Below the pieces are notes generated by a model, which saw only the letters and a program-made list of their open reading frames with translations, ran no database searches and was not told where the DNA came from. DNA of 36,832 bases from Verrucomicrobium sp. BvORR106 (lineage in GTDB: Bacteria; Verrucomicrobiota; Verrucomicrobiia; Verrucomicrobiales; Verrucomicrobiaceae), in contig NZ_BATR01000179.1 in the NCBI RefSeq assembly GCF_000739655.1, positions 1-36,832 on the forward strand, in the 5' to 3' direction. Shown here one piece after another: positions 1 through 5,844 of the stretch (the stretch's first letter is position 1; each line of letters begins with the position of its first letter). The position numbers and the translations under genes were made by a program.

Positions 1-120
1 GTGCGGGAACCGCCGCTTTGGCTACGGCTTGTGACTGCCTAGAACCCTCCGTCATCCACCGAAGCTGCCCCCTCCACGCCATCTAAGCGTATGCTCAATC
101 GGCACTAGTCACTCCAATGA

Positions 121-190
121 CCGCCTGAAGGCGGAACTCCAACCCTCTCCGTTCCCGCCAGCAGGGTTGGAGTTCCGCGTTTACGCGGTC
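121..190. repeat. Hairpin repeat, copy 1, upstream of the DUF4241 gene
   Basis: A perfect 16-bp inverted repeat (131-146 with 163-178) encloses a 16-nt loop. It is flanked by two smaller hairpins, CCGCC..GGCGG on the left and CCGCG..CGCGG on the right. Bases 137-190 recur at 1695-1748 with only two differences by eye, so this is a dispersed repeat and not a gene-specific structure. The rest of 1-246 shows no gene; the adjacent start codon has no clear ribosome binding site. Confidence 0.85.
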
Positions 191-246
191 AGAATCCTGG
201 CCCCGAGCACAAGCGCCCCCGACCGAAGCCCTCTCACCTCTTAGCT

Positions 247-1632
247 ATGGCAGAGCTCATTTGCGAATCACCCGAGTCCCGCGTTCGCGAATACATTTCC
301 AACTTGTATCTCCAATGGCTTGCCGCCAGGGACTACATGGGCAGCGGCCCCTTTGACTACGACCCGGTGGCGTTCCAGAAATGGAATGAGGCCTGCAAAG
401 GGGTACAGCAACGTCACTTCACCCCCGATGCCCCAAAAGATGAATTTGGCTTAGGCTACTCCTGGAGCCAGCCTGCCCACCATTCGGAGCACGAGCGCAT
501 CGTCAATGTCCGGGCCGAAACAGATTTCGCGGTGATAGAAACTGAGAACGCGGAACATTTTCCTGCCTTCTATGAGTATGAGTTGAAACACGTGGGCAAC
601 GACTGGCGGATCACCAAGGTATCACCCTTCTATGCGCCGGAAGGCGAGCCTCTGTTCGAGGATTCGCTCAAGAACAAGATCTTGGCGATGGTGCACCCCG
701 ACGCTCCCCTGCCAGATTTGTCCACCGGCATCAGTCCCAATTGCGATCGACTTTTTGACGACAACCGGACGATAAAACTTTGGGGTCAGGAAACCCCGTT
801 GAAAGTGGTATCCGCAGGCGTCCTTCACTTGCCCTCCGGTGCTATCGGAGTTCATGACTTCGGCAGAGACTTCGATGACTTCCTTCCCTTGAGCCGATCA
901 GTCGTTCCAGGCGACTATCCCGTAGAGCTCACCGTCGTTGAGGGGTATGGAGCTGCGGCTCGCATCATCTTCCGGCCCGATTGCCAAGTCGTCAGATGGG
1001 CACCCGCCCCAACGGTTGATGGAGGCTCTCATCAGGCAGAGATAGCCTATATGAACCTCGCCTTTGTGGATGCTGGCTCCCTGATGTCACTGAAGAAAAG
1101 AGAGAAAGAACGCCATTACTATCTTTCATACCTCGAACCAATTCGACAGGACATTACCGGAACACACCGATCAATGCACTTGCGGTCAAGTCCGCCGGAG
1201 AATCCAGACGCCATCTGCGTAAACGCCCGAGACAGCACTGGTGATGCCTCGTGCTACTGGGGCCTCGCCGCTGACGGCAACGTTGTCAGTTTGGTCGCAG
1301 ATTTTCAGTTCATTGCTGAACCTCAGCTCGAGACCATTCTGGTCCCCTGGAGCTTCAGTCAATGGAACACCTCCATTGACCACCCCCTGCTCACCCGGTG
1401 GAATGTCACGATCTTCCTTGGCGGCAGCCAAATTGGCACCGGATTCCATGTCATTGGTGAAAACTTTGACTCTGCCCGGCTGCTGGATTCCACTGGAAAT
1501 GTCATCGCCAACTCCGAAGCAGGCCCCAATATTGACACCCACTTGGGAAGCGTCCATTTGATCAACGAAGTACTGACTGACGTTCAGAACGCCACCATGG
1601 AAATCACGATCTCCACGGGGTACAAGAATTGA
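247..1632 (+). CDS. NTF2-like plus DUF4241 domain protein, function unknown
   Basis: A 461-residue protein with no signal peptide or membrane segment, so probably cytoplasmic. Residues about 10-130 resemble a small NTF2-like fold (aromatic-rich, ending YELKHVGNDWRITKVSPFY). Residues about 190-355 resemble DUF4241: a start like LPSGAIGVHDF, then a GDYPVELTVVEG strand, a VVRWAPAP turn, and the signature CYWGLAADGNVVSLVADF near residue 336. The last about 100 residues are beta-rich and not recognised. DUF4241 and NTF2-like domains both occur in immunity-like proteins of bacterial toxin systems, but no toxin gene is visible here. The ATG at 247 has no Shine-Dalgarno sequence. The gene stands alone, with a 54-bp repeat on each side. 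The domain call comes from motif memory and is moderate; the function is unknown. Confidence 0.7.
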   Translation: MAELICESPESRVREYISNLYLQWLAARDYMGSGPFDYDPVAFQKWNEACKGVQQRHFTPDAPKDEFGLGYSWSQPAHHSEHERIVNVRAETDFAVIETENAEHFPAFYEYELKHVGNDWRITKVSPFYAPEGEPLFEDSLKNKILAMVHPDAPLPDLSTGISPNCDRLFDDNRTIKLWGQETPLKVVSAGVLHLPSGAIGVHDFGRDFDDFLPLSRSVVPGDYPVELTVVEGYGAAARIIFRPDCQVVRWAPAPTVDGGSHQAEIAYMNLAFVDAGSLMSLKKREKERHYYLSYLEPIRQDITGTHRSMHLRSSPPENPDAICVNARDSTGDASCYWGLAADGNVVSLVADFQFIAEPQLETILVPWSFSQWNTSIDHPLLTRWNVTIFLGGSQIGTGFHVIGENFDSARLLDSTGNVIANSEAGPNIDTHLGSVHLINEVLTDVQNATMEITISTGYKN

Positions 1633-1690
1633 TGAAAAGTCGCCACCACAGGAGCGACGAACTCCACCTTCCCTGAGCCTAATAGCAGTC

Positions 1691-1748
1691 GGTACTCCAA
1701 CCTTCTCCGTTCCCGCCAGCAGGGTTGGAGTTCCGCGTTTCCGCGGTC
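1691..1748. repeat. Hairpin repeat, copy 2, downstream of the DUF4241 gene
   Basis: Bases 1695-1748 match 137-190 in the same orientation over 54 bp with two differences. The main stem here is shorter than in copy 1 (1694-1702 pairs with 1723-1731). The two copies bracket the gene at 247-1632. Confidence 0.85.
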
Positions 1749-1804
1749 CGGCCACTGCCACCGAGCGCCCTCAGCCCATCCACAACTTACCTCGAACCCA
1801 AAAA

Positions 1805-1892
1805 CCGACGCACCGACGCACCGACGCACCGACGCACCGACGCACCGACGCACCGACGCACCGACGCACCGACGCACCGACGCACCGACGCA
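1805..1892. repeat. Tandem array: 11 perfect copies of the 8-bp unit ccgacgca
   Basis: Eleven identical 8-bp units run from 1805 to 1892, followed by a degenerate unit. Read through, they give an artificial RRTDAPTH peptide repeat, but the downstream gene most likely starts after them. On the minus strand the unit reads TGCGTCGG, almost the same as the TGCGTCAG units that form the inverted repeats around the four-helix-bundle gene at 13282-13299 and 13758-13775. Copy number in such arrays usually varies by replication slippage. Confidence 0.95.
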
Positions 1893-1946
1893 CCGTCACC
1901 CAAAAATCCCCTTTCCACACCCCGCCGCCCCATCTACCCTGTCCCT

Positions 1947-2486
1947 GTGGAAACGGTCGCCCTGCGCTGCAATCACTGTGGAGCCCCTCTCGAAATCGGG
2001 CCCGCCACCCGGTTTGTCACCTGCCAGTTCTGCCACAGCCAGCTCGCGGTGAAACACACCGGCTCGGCCGCCTACACAGAGGTCATTGAGCAGATCGCCG
2101 CCACCACGAGCCAGATGGCGGGAAACTTGAAGGTGATCGAACTTCAAAACGAGCTGGAGCGTCTCGATCGCGAATGGACAGACCACCGGGAGACCTTCTA
2201 CGTCTCAGGGAAAAACGGCCACCGCAGCCCACCCAGCCCCGCGGGAGCTGTGATTGGCGCGGTGATCGGCATCCCATTTCTGATTTTTTGGATCAGCACG
2301 GCCAGTTCCATGGGGGCTCCGCCGGTGTTCCCCATCTTCGGACTGGTGGCACTAGGGTTCATTGCTTATCAGCTCTTCTCCAACGTCCAGAAATCGGAGG
2401 GAATGGAGTCCGCGAAAGCGGAATACCAGGGTCAGCGTGACCGACTCCTCCGCCAGATTGCTGAGGCACGGCAAGGCCAGGCATAA
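1947..2486 (+). CDS. Zinc-ribbon membrane protein, function unknown
   Basis: A 179-residue protein if it starts at GTG 1947. The reading frame is open further upstream, but that part is only the 8-bp tandem array and low-complexity sequence, so the later start is preferred; it keeps the whole zinc ribbon. Residues about 7-33 hold two CxxC pairs (CNHCG and CQFCH), a typical zinc ribbon that begins with LRCNHCGAPLE. A charged, probably coiled-coil stretch follows (residues about 50-80), then two hydrophobic segments (VIGAVIGIPFLIFWIS and VFPIFGLVALGFIAYQLFS), then a second charged helix to the C-terminus. It is likely an inner-membrane protein with its zinc ribbon in the cytoplasm. No specific family is recognised, and no ribosome binding site is visible. 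Confidence 0.7.
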   Translation: METVALRCNHCGAPLEIGPATRFVTCQFCHSQLAVKHTGSAAYTEVIEQIAATTSQMAGNLKVIELQNELERLDREWTDHRETFYVSGKNGHRSPPSPAGAVIGAVIGIPFLIFWISTASSMGAPPVFPIFGLVALGFIAYQLFSNVQKSEGMESAKAEYQGQRDRLLRQIAEARQGQA

Positions 2487-2612
2487 GAATGCCCCCGGCC
2501 GGAACGTTGGTTTGTGCTGCCTCTCAGCGTTTCCGGAGTTAATTCCAGACCGGATCTCGCGGGGGAGATTTCCCTGTCCACCCTGCGCGAAACTTGCTAC
2601 ACCTTCTTCATC

Positions 2613-4832
2613 ATGCGCCCGTTGCTTTTCACCGCGCTGTGGCTGGCCCTCGGCAGCGGCCTCGTCTTGGCCAAACCCAAGCCCAAGGCTGACTCCGCCG
2701 CAGGCTCGCACGCCCATTCCGTGGAGGAGCTCACCGTGGCGGCCCGCCCCTCGTTGGTCACCGTCACCCAGATCGGCCGCGGAGGCAGTCAGGAGGCGCT
2801 TGGCACCGGGTTCATCATCAGTTCGGACGGCCTCATCGCCACGAACTTGCACGTCATCGGGAATGCCCGCCGCATCAAGGTGCAGCTCTCCGATGGCTCG
2901 ATGCACGACGTGACGGAAATCCACGCCACAGACCCCACGCTCGACCTCGCCATCATCCGGATCGGCAAGAAGGACCTCACCGCGCTGCCTCTGGGCGACT
3001 CCGACTCGATCAAACAGGGCCAGCCAGTGGTGGCTCTGGGCAATCCCCAAGGGCTGGAATTCAGCGTCGTGGAGGGGGTGATCTCTGCCCTCCGGGAGGT
3101 GGAGGGATCCAACATGATCCAGATCGCCATCCCGATCGAAGAGGGCAACAGCGGCGGCCCCTTGCTCAACCTCAAGGGCGAAGTACAGGGCGTGATCACG
3201 CTCAAGAGCGCGGTCACGAATAATCTCGGCTTTGCCCACTCGGTGAATGACCTGCGGCTCCTTCTGGAGAAGCCCAACCCCATCCCCATGCAACGTTGGC
3301 TCACGATCGGCCGCCTGGACGACCGGCTGTGGGAACCACTGCAAGGAGCCAGCTGGACCCAGCACGCAGGCGTCATCCAGGTGGACGGCTCGGGTGAAGG
3401 TTTCGGCGGCCGCTCCCTGTGCCTCAGCAAGGAGAATCCGCCCGCCATGCCATTCGAGGCCAGCGTGACCGTGAAACTGGACGACGAAGGCGGAGCGGCG
3501 GGGCTGAGCTTCTGCGCAGATGGCAAGGATGTGCACTACGGCTTCTACCCCAGCGCCGGTAAACTGCGGCTCACCCGTTTCAACGGACCCGATGTCTTCT
3601 CGTGGTCCATCCTCAGTGACGCCCCCAGCCCTGCCTACCGCTCTGGAGACTGGAACACCCTCCGGGTGCGGGTGGATGAGAACAAGATCCAGTGCTTTGT
3701 GAATGACACCCTGGTGACAGAGCAGCAGGACTCCGGTCTGCGCGGTGGTCGGGTGGGCCTCTGCAAGTTCCGCCAGACCAAGGCCTACTTCAAACACTTC
3801 CAGGCAGGGGAGAAGGTCTCCCACAGCCAGATCTCCGACCAACTTGCCTTGCAACTCAACGCCGAGCTCACTGACTACCTCGCGCAGAAGGGGCCCAAGG
3901 ACAAGACGATGGAGAAGCTCCTCGCCGAGCCTGCCGCTTCCCGCAGTCTGCTGGAGCAGCGCGCCAAGACGCTGGAGGAGCAGGCCGCCACGCTGCGCAA
4001 GCTCGGGCGGGAAGTACATCGCCGGAATACGGCGGAGGAACTTGTGAAAGTGCTGCAACGCCCCGCCGACCAGACCGAGCTGATGAGGGCCGCTCTCCTC
4101 GTGGCTCGACACGACAATGCCGAGCTGGACACCGATGCCTACTTGCGCGCCGTGGAGCGCATGGCCTCTGAGCTCAAGAAGGATCCTGAGATCACATCTG
4201 GCTCCACCTCGAAGGCTGCGGCCCGGCTCGCGCAATACCTCTTCAAGGAAAACGGTTTTCACGGGTCCCGCAGCGATGCCATCGACGACCTCTCCAACAG
4301 CTACCTCAACCAGGTGCTGGATGACCGCGAGGGCATCCCCATCACGCTCTCCATCGTTTTCCTCGAACTCTCCCGCCAGCTTGGCCTCAAGGACGTCTAT
4401 GGCGTCTCCCTCCCCGGGCGGTTTATGGTCGCCTACCGCGAGCAGTTTGGCGGCGAGAAGGTGGAGACCTACATCGACGTGTTCGACGGCGGTAAGTTCC
4501 TCCAACCCTCCGAAGCCGAGCGGTTCATCATCCAGACCACGGGACAAGTGGTCAGTGAAGCCCAGCGGGAGCCCGCCACACCCCGGGCAATGATCCTGCG
4601 ACTGCTCTACAACCTGACCAGCTTCTCCAAAAAGCCGGAGCTGTCCCTGCCTTATCTGGATCTGATCCTCGCTCTGGAGCCCGATTCACCCGGCGAACGC
4701 CTGAACCGAGCCTTCACCCGCATGAAGACCGGCGACAGCCCCGGAGCCAAAGAGGACCTGAAACGCCTGCTGGAAACAGCGCCTACGGGACTGGATCTAC
4801 AGCGCATTGATGCGTTGTATCAGTCGTTGTAG
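2613..4832 (+). CDS. HtrA-like serine protease fused to LamG-like and SirB1/transglutaminase-like domains
   Basis: A 739-residue protein, starting at ATG 2613 because a signal peptide begins there (MRPLLFTALWLALGSGLVLA, cleavage near residue 20). Residues about 35-220 form a trypsin-like S1C protease with the whole triad: His80 in TNLHV, Asp111 in TLDLAI and Ser180 in GNSGGPL. No PDZ domain follows, unlike classical DegP. Residues about 235-400 look like a concanavalin/LamG or 3-keto-disaccharide-hydrolase type beta domain (GDWNTLRVRVDENKIQCFVND). Residues about 410-480 are helical and charged. Residues about 485-660 match the SirB1/transglut_core2 family (ENGFHGSRSDAIDDLSNSYL, then GIPITLSIVFLELSRQLGL). 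The C-terminus resembles TPR helices. It probably acts outside the inner membrane in protein quality control; substrates are unknown. The stop codon lies inside a dispersed repeat. Confidence 0.85.
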   Translation: MRPLLFTALWLALGSGLVLAKPKPKADSAAGSHAHSVEELTVAARPSLVTVTQIGRGGSQEALGTGFIISSDGLIATNLHVIGNARRIKVQLSDGSMHDVTEIHATDPTLDLAIIRIGKKDLTALPLGDSDSIKQGQPVVALGNPQGLEFSVVEGVISALREVEGSNMIQIAIPIEEGNSGGPLLNLKGEVQGVITLKSAVTNNLGFAHSVNDLRLLLEKPNPIPMQRWLTIGRLDDRLWEPLQGASWTQHAGVIQVDGSGEGFGGRSLCLSKENPPAMPFEASVTVKLDDEGGAAGLSFCADGKDVHYGFYPSAGKLRLTRFNGPDVFSWSILSDAPSPAYRSGDWNTLRVRVDENKIQCFVNDTLVTEQQDSGLRGGRVGLCKFRQTKAYFKHFQAGEKVSHSQISDQLALQLNAELTDYLAQKGPKDKTMEKLLAEPAASRSLLEQRAKTLEEQAATLRKLGREVHRRNTAEELVKVLQRPADQTELMRAALLVARHDNAELDTDAYLRAVERMASELKKDPEITSGSTSKAAARLAQYLFKENGFHGSRSDAIDDLSNSYLNQVLDDREGIPITLSIVFLELSRQLGLKDVYGVSLPGRFMVAYREQFGGEKVETYIDVFDGGKFLQPSEAERFIIQTTGQVVSEAQREPATPRAMILRLLYNLTSFSKKPELSLPYLDLILALEPDSPGERLNRAFTRMKTGDSPGAKEDLKRLLETAPTGLDLQRIDALYQSL

Positions 4833-4850
4833 TCCGACGGTCCCCGTCGG
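4828..4850. repeat. Inverted repeat, left arm, overlapping a stop codon
   Basis: This 23-bp arm is the reverse complement of 4940-4962 except at two positions. Each arm also contains its own 7-bp hairpin (CCGACGG..CCGTCGG here). The two differing positions pair with each other inside that small hairpin, so both versions keep the stem. The TAG stop of the preceding gene (4830-4832) lies in this arm. The remaining gap 4833-5173 shows no gene. Confidence 0.8.
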
Positions 4851-4939
4851 TTTGCGAGCGAAGGGATGGCATAGGGCAGCACCATAAGGTCCACTTCCCG
4901 CCCGTCGGCGTTTGACCGTATATCCCCGCAGCGACTGAG

Positions 4940-4962
4940 CCGATGGGGACCATCGGACTACA
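4940..4962. repeat. Inverted repeat, right arm
   Basis: Partner of 4828-4850. Its internal hairpin is CCGATGG..CCATCGG, the same stem with one base pair exchanged. The two arms could pair across about 90 nt or fold separately. The position between two converging genes would suit a two-way transcription end, but no T-run follows either arm. Confidence 0.8.
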
Positions 4963-5147
4963 CCTATCGCGACGCTTCAGGAGGATCGCTCGCTGGCACA
5001 GGTCGCTGTTCCTCGAAGAGGATACGGCTACAAGCCCAACGTTGACGAGCTTCCAGCGAGTCTACGTTGGGTACATGAAACGATGACTCCTACTCCGAAG
5101 GAGTTGCGGCGGTCGGGCGACGCACCACGTCCGCCACACACCTGAAC

Positions 5148-5170
5148 CGGCTGACGCCTGTGACTACTTT
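5148..5170 (+). repeat. ACTACTTT-type short hairpin repeat, copy 1
   Basis: A 23-bp element with a GGC..GCC core stem followed by TGTGACTACTTT. It matches 21051-21073 with two differences and belongs to the same family as 21091-21113 (minus) and 21145-21167. It lies just past the end of the minus-strand lipoprotein gene. Confidence 0.75.
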
Positions 5171-5173
5171 GGA

Positions 5174-5788
5174 TCACTTCGTCCCCTCAGCCGGCAGCTC
5201 CATGTACTTCGGCCGTTTCAACATCTTCGTCAGCGTCATGCCATCCGAGAACTCCACCTCGGCAATCCGCCAGGCCCCGTTCTCCTGGGCCATGACCACC
5301 ACTTCCCCGCCCTGGTCATAACTCTTCCCATCAGCCTTGGAGGTAAACTTCACCTCAAACCGGGCTTTGTTCTTGTCCTTCTCCTTGCCGGCCGCCTCCG
5401 TCACCGCCGCACTCATCTCACCCTCCATCGTGGCGCTGATGAAATAACCTGAATCGGCAAACAACGGCTTCTCCACATTGGCGGGGTCGCCCTTGGCGGC
5501 GGCGAAACCTTCGTCATAGGCCTTCCCGCGGGCTTCCTCCACCTCCAGCAGATGGGCCAACTCCACCGTGCACCAGGCCTTGATGACTGTCAGATCGGCC
5601 CTCGCCCCTTGGGAAAGCCGCGCCAGCTCCTCCTTCACAAATGTCTCAAGCCGCGCCTTTGCTTCGGCCGTCGGCGCCGTGTTACTGACGTTGTAATTCA
5701 CCTCAAACCGGCTGTTGCACCCCACCTGCGCCAGTGAGGCCAGGGCAACAAGTCCGGCGAAAACCAAAGGAGAAGAAAAACGCTTCAT
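5174..5788 (-). CDS. Putative lipoprotein, function unknown
   Basis: A 204-residue exported protein. It begins with a signal peptide MKRFSSPLVFAGLVALASLAQVGC. Cys24 follows a weak lipobox (QVGC), so lipid attachment is likely but not certain. The rest is soluble, helical and rich in Ala, Glu and Lys, with a C-terminal beta portion (GGEVVVMAQENGAWRIAEVEFSDG) that resembles the last strands of a small NTF2/DUF4878-like fold. It is the last gene of the long minus-strand cluster, 56 nt after the double-VWA gene, so co-transcription is likely. No family is recognised with confidence. Confidence 0.7.
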   Translation of the reverse strand: MKRFSSPLVFAGLVALASLAQVGCNSRFEVNYNVSNTAPTAEAKARLETFVKEELARLSQGARADLTVIKAWCTVELAHLLEVEEARGKAYDEGFAAAKGDPANVEKPLFADSGYFISATMEGEMSAAVTEAAGKEKDKNKARFEVKFTSKADGKSYDQGGEVVVMAQENGAWRIAEVEFSDGMTLTKMLKRPKYMELPAEGTK

Positions 5789-5844
5789 GGTGCCCGCAGC
5801 CTACAGGCACGCGTGGCAAAACACAATCCCGCGCATCCTCACCA

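Noticed and set aside
1805-1892. CRISPR or iteron origin at the 8-bp array
   Set aside because: Units are directly joined without spacers, and no replication initiator gene is nearby.
1725-1946. N-terminal extension of the zinc-ribbon protein through the 8-bp array (RRTDAPTH repeats)
   Set aside because: The peptide is only a translation of the tandem array and the hairpin repeat; a GTG at 1947 directly before the zinc ribbon explains the gene better.
2352-4547. 731-codon open frame on the minus strand
   Set aside because: It is antisense to the protease/SirB1 fusion, which has clear motifs and a signal peptide; the minus frame gives a His/Gly/Val-rich product without family motifs, as expected in GC-rich DNA.
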